The notes under the pieces were generated by a model, which saw only the letters and a program-made list of their open reading frames with translations, was not told where the DNA came from and did not search any database. From Plantago major (lineage: Eukaryota; Streptophyta; Magnoliopsida; Lamiales; Plantaginaceae), in contig CM048841.1 in the NCBI GenBank assembly GCA_026545765.1, forward strand, positions 8,258,145 through 8,322,144: DNA of 64,000 nucleotides, written 5' to 3'. A program made the position numbers and the translations under genes. Positions 21,914 to 32,617 of the stretch are shown one piece after another. Numbering within the stretch: the first letter of the stretch is position 1; the number at the start of each line of letters is the position of its first letter.

Positions 21914-22399
21914 CCAGTTGTCATTTCATCATTTGATGAAAGAAATTTCCCAACATTAGGGGGAGAAATAAAACAGCTGGAAAAGAGTATCTCGTGGAAA
22001 GATACATCATTGAGAAGTTTGGATCCTCGAACAAAACAATGTGAACAACAAGTACAAAATATAATTCATTTGCAAAGTATTGCAAATCAATTGCTAGATG
22101 CATTTACTGACCTTAAAAGGGTAACAAAATCCCATATTCCAACTGTAAATTCTCCAGTAAGAATTGATATCCCTAGAGGACAATCTTCTACTGAGAATGA
22201 GGCTAACGCACGCTAGAAGCGTGGTAGACCTCTTGGTTCCAAAGATAAAAATCCTCGGAAAAGAAAAAGTGCAATCACAGAAAGTTGCCTAAAAGAGGAC
22301 ACAAAAGCTCAAGAAGAGCACTCTGACATAATAAATAAGGTTCAAGTTCAAGAAGAACCTCAGGCGCCTAAGAACGAAGAAATATCTATTAATTATGTC
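21914..22399 (+). pseudogene. Copia integrase tail and linker
   Basis: Continues the pol frame through further stops (a TAG at 22214). The segment around 22010-22216 reads SLDPRTKQCEQQVQNIIHLQ, and a basic GRPLGSKDKNPRKRK stretch follows. This is the variable region between integrase and RT, with no catalytic motif. Confidence 0.65.
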
Positions 22400-24115
22400 T
22401 TGTCTGGAAAAAGATGGAACCAAAATGAAATCAACATCGATGATATATTTGCTTATAACATAGATCTTGATATCATGGGAGAAAATAAGAATCATGAAGA
22501 TTCAGAGCCTACCTCGATTGATGAGTGTAAGCAAAGAAAGGATTGGCCTAAGTGGAAAGAGGCAATAAACGCAGAGTTGGAATCTCTCGCGAAGCAAAAG
22601 GTATTTGGACATGTGATCCAAGCACCAAAGGATGTAAAACCAGTGGGAAATAAATGGGTATTTGTGTGAAAGAGGAATGATAAAAATGAGATTGTGAGAT
22701 ATAAAGCAAGACTCGTAGCACAAGGTTTTACCCAAAGACCTGGTATTGACTACGAAGAAACATATTCCCCGGTGGTAGATGCAATCATTTTTCGCTATTT
22801 GATAAGCTTGGTTGTACAAAAAAAGTTGGATATGCGTCTAATGGATGTGGTCACTGCCTATTTATATGGCTCATTGGAAAAGGAAATTTACATGAAAATT
22901 CCAGATGGATACGAGATACCTGAAACACATAAAGGATCTCTAGAAATGTACTCAATAAAACTGAACAAGTCTTTATACGGATTGAAACAATCTGGTCAAA
23001 TGTGGTACAATCGTTTGAGTACATTCTTGATCAAAGAGGGTTACTAAAATGATCTCATATGCCCATGTGTGTTTATCAAAAGATCTGGATCCGAGTTCGG
23101 CACGATCGCTGTATATGTAGACGACTTGAACATTATTGTAACTCCAGGAGAGTTATCAAAAGCCGTGTGCCTATTGAAGAATGAATTTGAAATGAAAGAC
23201 CTTGGGAAAACCAAATTTGTTTTAGGTCTTCAGATTGAGCACTTAAAGAGCGGTGTTTTCCTGCATCAACCCACATACACAACAAAAGTGTTGGAAAGAT
23301 TCAATATGGGAAATGCACATCCGTTGAGTACGCCAATGGTTGTACGATCACTAAATGTCGAGAATGATCCATTCCGACCTTGTGACAATGATGAAGAACT
23401 ATTAGGTCCCCAAACGCCATATTTGAGTGCAATTGGTGCACTAATGTATCTAGCTACAAATACAAGACCAGATATAGCATTTGTTGTAAATTTATTAGCA
23501 AGATACAGTTCTTCTCCAACTCAAAGGCATTGGAACGGGATAAAACACCTCTTACGGTACCTTCAAGGAACAAAAGAAATGGGGTTGTATTATCCCGACT
23601 CCTCAGCAACAGGATTAAATGGTTATGCAGATGCAGGATATTTGTTTGACCCACATAATGGTCGGTCTCAAACAGGTTATGTGTTCACCTGTGGAGGTAC
23701 GACTATCTCTTGGCGGTCTGTAAAGCAAACAATGGTTGCTACTTCTTCTAATCATGCAGAACTCCTAGCAATCCATGAAGCAAGCCGCGAATGCATTTGG
23801 TTGAGATCCATCACTCGTCACATTCGACACATGTGTGGACTCCCTACAATGGAAAACTCCCCAACTATAATCCACGAAGATAATGCAGCCTGCGTTGCTC
23901 AATTAAAGGAAGGTTTCATCAAAGGTGACAGAACAAAACATATCCTGCCCAAATTCTTCTTCACTCATGAACTTCAACAGAGTAATCAGATTCATGTGCA
24001 ACAAATCCGATCAAGTGAGAATTTGGCAGACTTGTTCACCAAATCACTTCCTACTTCAAGATTTGAGAAACTAAGGCACGCAATCGGCATGCGACATCTG
24101 AGGGAGGTAAAGTAA
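22400..24115 (+). pseudogene. pol: Copia reverse transcriptase and RNase H
   Basis: Three same-direction frames separated by stops at 22667-22669 and 23045-23047. Blocks in order: KPVGNKWVFV, RYKARLVAQGFTQ, MDVVTAYLYGSLEKEIYM, SLYGLKQSGQMWYNRL, then YVDDLNII with the catalytic Asp pair (about 23115). After these come LSAIGALMYLATNTRPDIAF and the RNase H segment YADAGYLFDPHNGRSQTGYV with KTKHIL-type end (TKHILPKFFFTHEL). Terminal TKSLPTSRFEKLRHAIGM is typical of copia pol ends. The last frame 23069-24115 is open for 348 codons. Confidence 0.92.
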
Positions 24116-24257
24116 TGTAACCATGAGGGGGAGTGGAATACGCGTTGTACTCTTTTCCTTCGCTGAGGTTTTTTCCCACTGGATTTTTCTTTAGCAAGGT
24201 TTTTAATGAGGCAGCACTTCTATGCGTATTTCCAAATGATTTGTCATGATGGACATT

Positions 24258-24267
24258 CAAGGGGGAG
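24258..24267 (+). other. Copia polypurine tract
   Basis: CAAGGGGGAG directly before the 3' LTR, the plus-strand primer for reverse transcription. Confidence 0.8.
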
Positions 24268-24526
24268 TGTTGTGAAAAGACATGGACAATGGTGAATGTC
24301 CAATAGATCAAATCACTTGTCAAGATAGAAGAAATTTTTCTTCCCTTTACAGTATATGTATAGTAAGTATATTAAATGTACTTTGAAAATGAGAACGAAG
24401 GAGTAGATGATTGTCGGGAGAATTTGCCTATAAAAGGCCTTCAGTATGATGAATGAAATACACTACAACACACTTCTCATAACCATCTTTCAGTATATTA
24501 TTACCTTCTTCTGTTGTTTTATATTA
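24268..24526 (+). repeat. Copia 3' LTR
   Basis: 259 bp, TGTTGTGAAAAGACATGG to TTTTATATTA, with the TATA box CTATAAAAGG (about 24430). Followed by the target duplication GAAAC at 24527-24531. Compared with the two pieces of the 5' LTR it shows only scattered substitutions. Confidence 0.92.
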
Positions 24527-25319
24527 GAAACCAATTTTTTTTTTTTTTTTTTTTGAGGGAAAAGAAATTCATTCCAAATTAAAAGGCTAAAAGCCCAGAA
24601 ACAGTACATTGATTCTACACGTTATACGTGAGACAAATTAACGTACCAAATCAAAACCATCGAAATCTAAGGACAAGTTAACATCTTATCTCTTGTTTCA
24701 TCGCCTGTCCTTGCGGCTCTGATACATAGACCAAGTCTTTTTATTGGTGTGTCCTACTAATTAACCTATGTAGAAGCTTAAGTCTTCAAGTATGGAAGGA
24801 GAGAATCAAACAGCCTGATGTTATAAGGAAAAGATTCAATAACTAATGTGCAATATAAAACTTCCTGCTAGAGCATTCATGTATAGAAACCCTATTCTGA
24901 ACCATCCTTCTAAAATATTACTTCCTCTGTCCTGGAACAACATGGGACCAATTCTGACTTTTTTCGGTCAACTGTTTCCAATTTTAACTGCATCAATATG
25001 CTGCTACACGCAGCCCGAATCAACACTGACAGGAGTGGGAAATGCAAAGTCCTAGAGAGGCAACAAACCAAAAGCTACTTTAGAAAATTCACCACAAAAT
25101 TTTCTACAGAACTGGGGCCTGGCCTTCGCGCGTTTGTCAACAAGCATCAAATGAAAAGGCAAAATCAACTACCAAGCTCATACCTAGCGAAAAGGAAAAG
25201 ATTGATACCTTACAAAACACATACAGTCATGGAGAAGAATATGGAAATACATTAAGCTCGCCAAACTCGTGAGAATATATCAATCATCAATTAGTATTAC
25301 ACTGTATCATCACACAATA
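24527..25319. other. Non-coding stretch starting in poly-T
   Basis: A T run (about 24535-24555) is followed by sequence that on the minus strand looks like an mRNA end: CCTTTTAATTTGGAATGAATTTC running into poly-A. It may be a reverse-strand retroposed transcript, but no second copy of the flanking sequence was found. No convincing protein frame. Confidence 0.35.
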
Positions 25320-25940
25320 AGGGAGGGAGAATGGCAAATATAGCCTAAAGTTTTGAGGGTTTGGCACATGCAGTTTCACGTTTCGTCAGGGTGTCAACTT
25401 TAGTCCTTAACTTAATTTTAATGGACCAATTTGCTGAAGTGTCAATTATATATACCACACGCCCATTGACCTTGACCAACTCGCATGTCATACATGTCAA
25501 ATCCCGCCAAATTCAGTTGTAAGTAAGTAAAAAAAAATGAAAATTAAAATCTGGGGATTAAAAAAATAAAATACATTATAGAAAGAAGGGAAAAGTAGCA
25601 AAAGGAAAAAAAAAATGCCCATGTTTTTATATTATACTCCCTATGTCCCAGTTTTATTTACCTGTTCAACTTTGAGCTAGATTTACCATTCAACTTTGAG
25701 CTTGAATTACTCACAAGTTTGTAAGCGTTGTCGAGAGATTAAAAAGTCAAACGGGTAAACGAGCTTGAATTATTGAATTATAAAAAAAAGATAAAATGGG
25801 TGAAAAAGTTGACTTTTAGGCTTATCTGTAATTATATATTTTTCGTGTGTAAAAAATGGGTGTTTCTATAATTGTTTAAATAGAAGGGACTAAAGTAACA
25901 AGAGTCCAAATTTCAGGAGTGGTATATGTAATTTTCAATA
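25320..25940. mobile_element. Degenerate MULE-like MITE
   Basis: Left end GGGAGGGAGAATGGCAAATA; right end AGGAGTGGTATATGTAATTTTC. The interior block 25770-25830 (AAAGATAAAATGGGTG, AAAGTTGACTTTTAGGC) resembles the right terminal repeat of the MULE at 59420-60512. CAATAA flanks both ends, but a full 9-bp duplication is not clear. Remnant of a long-TIR MULE family. Confidence 0.4.
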
Positions 25941-26700
25941 ATCCAAAACGTGGAGAAGCGCGTGGGAAAAGGAAAAAGACGCCGACTGAATCTTACTTTT
26001 CCTTATTTTTTTCACGGACCCGTCTCTCCAGTTCTTTCTGGGCTTTACCTCTAGGTTTAGCCGCCAAGTCTTTCCATCTCCTCTTCTTTAGTTCTTTCTG
26101 GTCTTTCTTTTCATCTTGAATAAAACATCAGAATTGATGTTCTCAATTGGAGGACCTTGTAACTGATTCCAGGTAAACAAATCACCGGAATGCTTCTTCA
26201 GAGAGGCACCGGCAGAGATCGAAAGTCTTCTGGAGCTTCGTTATTAGAGAGGCACCGGCAAATTGGATCGAAAGTCTGCTAGCACTGTGTAGAAGATACC
26301 AACCAAAAAATTAGCTACAAACATTTTGATTCCTCTCTCGGAATCAACTAAGGTAATTATCTTTCAATTATTTTCAACTATGGATACAAATTATATTGCT
26401 TAGTTTAAATGGTTGTGTAACTGCCTGTGAATGTTAGATCTGATGTAGTTGGGCAACGCTCATCTAAAAAATAGTCAGGTAGCAAATATCACGCATAGAA
26501 CTGAAATTTTAATTTTTTCAGGGTGATATTAATTCAAAAGCAACTTTTGCTATGTGAAGAGAGCAATCACATTTATGATAAAAAAAACTCTCGATAGAAT
26601 CTAAAGACATAGAAATATAGTTTATATTTATTACATATTAATCTCAATAAAAAAAATTCAAAAACATCCCAACTCATGGGCAAGAAAGTGGGTTGGACTA
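25941..26700 (+). other. Gene-like leader sequence without a gene
   Basis: Contains a pyrimidine-rich tract (25990-26110), a direct repeat of GAGAGGCACCGGCA (26201 and 26248) and a donor-like AAGGTAATTATC at 26350. It resembles an untranslated first exon and intron, but no coding exon is recognisable. Confidence 0.3.
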
Positions 26701-26716
26701 TCTGTGACACGGGTCG

Positions 26717-26995
26717 GTATATATATATATATATATGCTACAAACCAGCAGAAAAAAATCACAATTCGTCATTTATCTCTGTTCTTCTTTCTCTCACTAC
26801 TTTCTCTCTCTGAAATTCTCCCGGAAAAAAAAAGCTCGATTCAACCATAAATTCACCAGAAAAATGCAACTCAATCAATCGGCAACGTTAGCTGCTAATT
26901 CTTCAGGAATCTGCAGAAAAAAACGAACGACAAAAAAGGTTAGACATGATTCGAACGAATCTTTAATTGTTTTTCAACGTTTTCAACCGTTTTGA
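26717..26995 (+). other. TATA-repeat promoter and short first-exon-like frame
   Basis: A (TA)n run (26717-26737) is followed by a CT-rich leader and ATG at 26864. The short frame MQLNQSATLAANSSGICRKK continues to AAAAAAGG|GTTAGAC-like donor at about 26938. The product is not recognised. It may be a captured first exon on the inverted-repeat element that follows. Confidence 0.3.
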
Positions 26996-27224
26996 TCGAA
27001 AAATCAAACTATATAGTTGATATTATGATTGATTACAGACTGATACATAGTAGATTCATCTTTCGAATGATAAGATAGCTTCGAATCCAAATAGATCTGA
27101 AAAAATCAAGTTCGAAAAATTGTAGATCTAGAACTATTCATCTATATTTTCGTGTTTTGATGATAATTCATTGATGTTGTTGTGTATGCATTCACAAGGT
27201 GTAATCATGCTTTCATAAGGACCA

Positions 27225-28905
27225 AACAGTGTTTTTAATCAAGATTCGACCTCAATCATCAACTCAAAATAAGGTATACATCATTTATATGTTCAGTCAT
27301 GTATATGTTATGTTCTCAAGAATATTACATATGTTCTTTGGAACATGTCCAATGTTTCCATTCAAAACATGACATTCGTTTTGTAATCTATTTTTCGACA
27401 ATATTATGGTAAATTTTGTTATTTATTGTATTTCTTATGTTTTATGTATATATACTATCTTCTCACCAATATATCATATCTTCTCAACAATATCTACTAT
27501 GTTTGATATGAAATCATTGCTCATTGATGTTGTTTATGCATTCACAAGGTGTGATCATGTTTTCATCAAGATCAGGTTACTAAATTCATCAACTTAAAGA
27601 AGAATGTTGAGTCAAATGCAACAGATGAACAAAAAGAGATGATGAAATTATGTAGATAGAGATCAAGAAGAGGTTTGAAAAGAGACAAAAGTAATAGCAT
27701 GTTCTTTTTTTGGCAGTTGTATGAATAGCAGTACAACATGTAATTGAATGATATAGGTTTCATTTTGAATAGAATCTTGTTTTTTGGATCATGATTTTAT
27801 ATGTTGTGAATGATTTAAGTTCCGTTTGAATATAATATATTTTTTCAAATCATTTTTATGGTTTTTGAATCTGTTGAGTTCAGGGTCTTTGAATATTGTT
27901 GAGTTCATGAATGAATATGTTGATAACATGGACGAATATGTTGATAACATGGACGATTATTGTTTACCAAATCACCTATATTCTCAAGAATCACCTATGC
28001 TCTCAAGAAAATCACCTATGTTCATACCCCATGATTTTTTTTTTTTGAAACAACATTCATACCCATGATTGCCGTGTAGTAATTGCTTTGTCAACATGAA
28101 AATTCTTATGTACAACATATTACATGTTCTCTACATGAAGTTTGAATATTTGCATGTTATTTCAATGTTATTTATTAATCCATGATCTTAACATATATAT
28201 TCATAATATTAACATATTCATTCATATTCTATACATTTACAACCATGTTCTATGTTGCTTAGATACTCAGATGTGTTCCTAACTATTACATCCATGTTTT
28301 CAACATACTAATCCATGATACCAAAACACAAGATTATATTGACACAAAGGGAAAAAAAAAAAAAAAAAAAAAACCTATGTTACCAATCATATTATTCTAT
28401 GTTCTTAATCATATATTTCATGTTACCAGACAATTCAAATATTTTCTCATAAAAATATTATAAGAATGTCACAAAAAAAATCAGATGTTGACAAAATAGA
28501 ATTTCGTATTCTCAATCATATAGGCTAAGTAGTAGATAATGGATCACAATGTAAAAAAAAAAAAAAAAAGATATTGTTCATATACGTAAACATAGTGGAT
28601 ATTGCTAAAAACATAGAGTATATTGGTGAGAAAATAGTGCATATACGTAAGAACATAGGAAAATACATTAAAAACAAAACGCAAGGTAATATTTAAAAAA
28701 AAAGAGCATAAATAATTGTTAGGTTATGAATGAAAATATAAGACATTATCTAGAGAACATGGGCATGTCTTATCTAGAGAACATGGGCAATATTGTTAAG
28801 AACATAGTCATATACGAAAGAATTTAAAAACGTTGTATACCTTTTTTCTTCAGATCTGCGTTGATGATTGAGTTCGGATTTTTGAATGAAAACATTGTTC
28901 AATTC
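27225..28905. repeat. Large imperfect inverted repeat
   Basis: Left arm 27225-27510 aligns with the reverse complement of 28565-28905. Paired blocks include CTCAATCATCAAC, GGTATACA, ATGTTCT, TTCTCACCAATATA and AACAATATC/GCAATATC with TACTATGTTT. The spacer (about 1 kb, 27511-28564) is AT-rich. A transcript across it would fold into a hairpin with an imperfect stem of about 300 bp. In addition, 27175-27215 and 27518-27560 are direct repeats (TGCATTCACAAGGTGT). Confidence 0.7.
28350..28372. repeat. Poly-A tract
   Basis: About 23 consecutive A within the spacer of the inverted repeat. A second A run lies at 28553-28569. Confidence 0.85.
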
Positions 28906-28923
28906 ATATGCAAACACGATTAC

Positions 28924-31900
28924 TGTAGTGCCCCGACCAGGAACTGCCAACTCCTAGCCGGATAGCCACCCGCATGTAATAATCTTTCAAGTAGAATTTC
29001 TATCTTTCAGAATATTACAAGAACGGCTAGGCAATATCTAAACAAAATGATTAAGAATTCCAATGACTTTTATTCCAAAACTTGTATAAAAGAGTGTACA
29101 AATCTAAATCGATCTCAAATACAAATTAAGTCGTTAGTAGTACTTCACATAAGGGAGTCGGGGTTAGTGATTACACTTTAATATACATGTTTTTTCCACA
29201 AGAACAAGATGAGTCCACTTCAATCAGGGCATCCCGCTATATACAATATCCATGTCGCATGATTCACTTGATTACTGCAGAAAGGAGGGTAAATCTTAGA
29301 GGACTTAGTGAGGGTAACTAATCGGCCCAATGAATTAACAAGATCAGGATGATTGACGGTAGGTGTAGTGAAACCCGAAATACAACAAGATCAATACACA
29401 ACATTTGAAATGAAAGTTGAGGCATGGAGTTTGAGGATTTACAGGTCGAACTCAAGAAACATGAGAAACAGATACCAACCAACACCATTACATATACCAA
29501 TACTACCTTATACTCCTAGGCAAGGAGCTACCTCGAAACACAGTAACATGCCTAGGTACATGTTGATTGGATCGTATATTGCAGCCACCTCCTGACTACT
29601 CTATACATCCAAAAGGTAGGATCTGAACATAGTAACCTTAAACCGTCAGTCCTTTTTGCCCGGTAGTTACATGTCGTAGTACTAGGGCCCACAAGTTCAA
29701 GCATGAGTACAAGTATTAGGGAAACACGAATTCCCATTATCCAAGTATCACAATATCAAGTCAATTCAACATGGGTTACAAGAGACGATATACATAGGAA
29801 TACGGTGAACATGCCAATCAAGGAGTGTTGACAAGAGAACAATCACGAGCAAGAGATGGAAGGCAAGGCTAAGTGCAATAGAACTTGATCAGGTGATAGA
29901 AACTGAGGTATAAGATAACAAGGCATGACAGGCTCAATTAACAGTAAGAAAGGGCAAAGTCAACAAGATAGGTACAAGAAGAAACTCTAAAAGACAAGAC
30001 AAGTGAGTCGGTTCAAAAGAAGGATTCAAGTGACAACAACTAAAATGCGGGAGAAGGAATGAATACAAGATATTAGGCAAATTGGGTGGGATACAAAATA
30101 ATAAGAGTTCAGGAGAATAATCGCTAGCAATATCAACTAAGATGCAAAACAAGGGAACGAAGACAAGCTCAAAGGACCATAGGAAGGGACCAAGACAATG
30201 AAAGGAGTTCAAGAAATGGTTCGATATGCATCGAATGTGAAAAGAGATAGAAATGAAGTCTTGGAAATAAAATTTCCAAGATGCCGAGCCAAAAGAAGGT
30301 ATACAAGGCTTCAATTCAACAAGTGCAATAAGAACAAGAGCAATGATATATTCAATGGGCAAAGAAGCAAGAGAAAGGAATCCTCACCTTGTATGTAGAA
30401 CCCTTTAAATTATTATCCTGGCATTAACCGACTCTTATGTCACCTAGAGGTAATAAGTAAAGAAGTAACTAATTATTAATTATTTATAATCACCTGGCAT
30501 ATCACAAAATTATCCTGAATAAAACGATAAAAGTGGCAAGACTTGCTTAACAACGTATAAGATATCCAAGTAATAACAAAGTAGTATATATGATTCACTC
30601 TCATGGAGTAATAGTAGGAACAAAAGTAGACCTTAAGTATGCATCATGTATTGAAATCAAGAATCAGGTTTTAGCTTTTCATATACAAACTAACGTTCTT
30701 CCCACTTAGACATAAGTTCAGGAAAGATCATTTTAAAATTATAACATAGCTGAAACTTGCTGCTTTAAACAGAGGTTAACACCAACCTGTCTATTTTCTA
30801 CCCACTAGCATATGTGTATTAACCTTGGTCAAAATATATTATAAGAGAGACATTTATGAAATCTCAACCCCTGATATCATATCACCGTGCACAGTACAGC
30901 ACAAGCCATTTCTTGAGTAATTTCTTCATGTTAGAAGATGTTGGTTTCACATATTTTACTTGGCCAGAAAATTTGTATAAAAGTTTGCGGGTTTAAAAGA
31001 GCTTAACATGTTCTAACTCCAATTTACAACTATTGAAGCAGGATCGATAGACTACCAAACAAATACGCTAATTTACTAATAATTATCAAGAAACACCATC
31101 GAGCAAAACAATAACTCACTTTACACTTTCTCAATTTTCTTAAATTCAAATTTCATATTAATAGACTTTCTACTCATAAATAGTTCTTTAATAAATGTAA
31201 AAGATCTTAGAATCAGAGTATAACATAGTTTTAAAATCACTGTTAACATTTGGGTGCAAACAATAATAGAAATATCATATCTATTGTTTCTAATTAGAAT
31301 AAGACAACCCAATCAGTCCCTTAACTTATACTCCAACAAAAACAGAATAGATTATCAAGAACCAACAAGCAAATCATCCTCTAAAGATCTATCCGTATAA
31401 AATTCGACCCACAACAACATAGTACCTCCAACAAGATCACAAAGCAGAATGGAGTACCAACCGTACCGTAACTATGTCTACACCCCGAAATAAATTCAAT
31501 TAACTACAGGCTGTTCAAATTCAAGCACATCAGCAAAGAATAAGAGAGAAATTATACAAACTACCTCCCGGTAATCGGTTTTTCCGACTCGACTTCTTCT
31601 AATGATCAATTTCTCCTTTTGCTTAATTATCTCATCTGATTGCATCTATGGGTTTAAGAATTAAGTAACTGTGAAAAAGGGGGCTTTATATAGACAAAAA
31701 AAGAGACTACGTGGTGGAAGCTCGATTATGGGAAAGGGATAAGTGAAACAAGCTTCTCACACCTGTAATTGATGATGAATCTCTTCATTTGATAGAATCT
31801 GCTGAGCCTGAGATGATGTGATCGATATGTGGCATAGTCGAATTTCACTTCACACCACTTGCTTGCGTCGATCTCCGTCATCAATCTTATCAAATTTATT

Positions 31901-32287
31901 TTGTTCATCATGAAGAGTGAAGATGGAAAGGTAAATGGTAAAGGTGAATGTTGAATAGAAAGAGGTGAACTGAAGTGGTAGAAATGAGTGACTAAAGGCA
32001 GCCGTGTACTTGCGAAAATTGAAGAGGAAATTGCAACTTTATCAATGTCAATTTACATGGTAGTCCAATAAATGCCTTTATTTATAAAGATCTAAAAGTA
32101 CATCTATATATAAAAAAAAATTACTTCATGTAAACTTTAATAATTTTAAATGTAACACAACATTTCTTAAACAATATATTATATATATTTAACTACTATT
32201 TAAGTATAGCGTTCATTAGTTTCTAAACGTAGAAAAGATGAATTGAAATTATTATTCGATTTTCCTTGTCAAAAGTGGGGTGTCACA
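28924..32287 (-). mobile_element. Long reverse-strand LTR (probable solo LTR)
   Basis: On the minus strand the segment begins TGTGACACCCCACTTTTGAC (32287) and ends GGTCGGGGCACTACA (28924), giving TG..CA ends as in the LTRs of Del/Tekay-type gypsy elements. A TATA box (TATATAAAG, 31684-31693 on the minus strand) lies within it, as expected for an LTR promoter. The length (3.36 kb) is within the range of that lineage. Against it, the 5-bp flanks (ATTAC and TTGGA) do not match. Open frames inside (for example 29934-30362) look like chance. Confidence 0.5.
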
Positions 32288-32617
32288 TTGGACGTGGTAG
32301 GAGCAGTTGTTTTATTGTTTCATTTAACATCCATAACTATATATGTCGAATTTTCCAATGAGAACGCCAATATGATTAGGTCAAAATTATACAGTCATTT
32401 ATGTCTCAACCTTGGTTTTTTATACTACTCGCCTTGGTTCTTGAACGATAAAGATAGAGGGTTGGTCCCTTTCTATCCAGTTTACCATGGTTAAACCAGG
32501 TTGAACTTAATGAACAAGTAGGTTGTCAGGGTTTGTCCTCGGACATCCAATTGAACAACGTATAAAATGTGTGAACTAATTATTGTGTACCATTTGACAT
32601 TGGGAGTTGTGCTATTT
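32288..32617. other. Unannotated spacer
   Basis: Between the LTR-like segment and the CACTA element. No gene, motif or repeat recognised. Confidence 0.4.

Larger units (their letters stand above)
15607..24526 (+). mobile_element. Ty1/copia retrotransposon, full length but degraded
   Basis: Both LTRs start TGTTGTGAAAA and end TTTTATATTA, and the element is flanked by the 5-bp duplication GAAAC (15602-15606 and 24527-24531). The order of domains is gag, protease, integrase, reverse transcriptase, RNase H, which is the copia order. The primer site follows the 5' LTR at 18533 and a purine tract (24258-24267) precedes the 3' LTR. The 5' LTR is split by a 2.66-kb Mutator-like element, leaving about 6.25 kb of the copia element itself. 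Frameshifts and stops in gag, int and RT make it inactive. Confidence 0.93.

Noticed and set aside
24846..25255. Two overlapping plus-strand frames of 69 and 85 codons
   Set aside because: No recognised motifs, no promoter; the local sequence looks like an untranslated mRNA end on the other strand.
26717..26995. Functional host gene start
   Set aside because: Only a short frame after a (TA)n run; no downstream exon recognised, and the area is bounded by an inverted repeat.
29934..30362. 142-codon hydrophobic frame on the minus strand
   Set aside because: It lies inside an LTR-like segment, has biased Leu/Phe-rich composition from A-rich + strand sequence, and shows no domain or promoter near its start.
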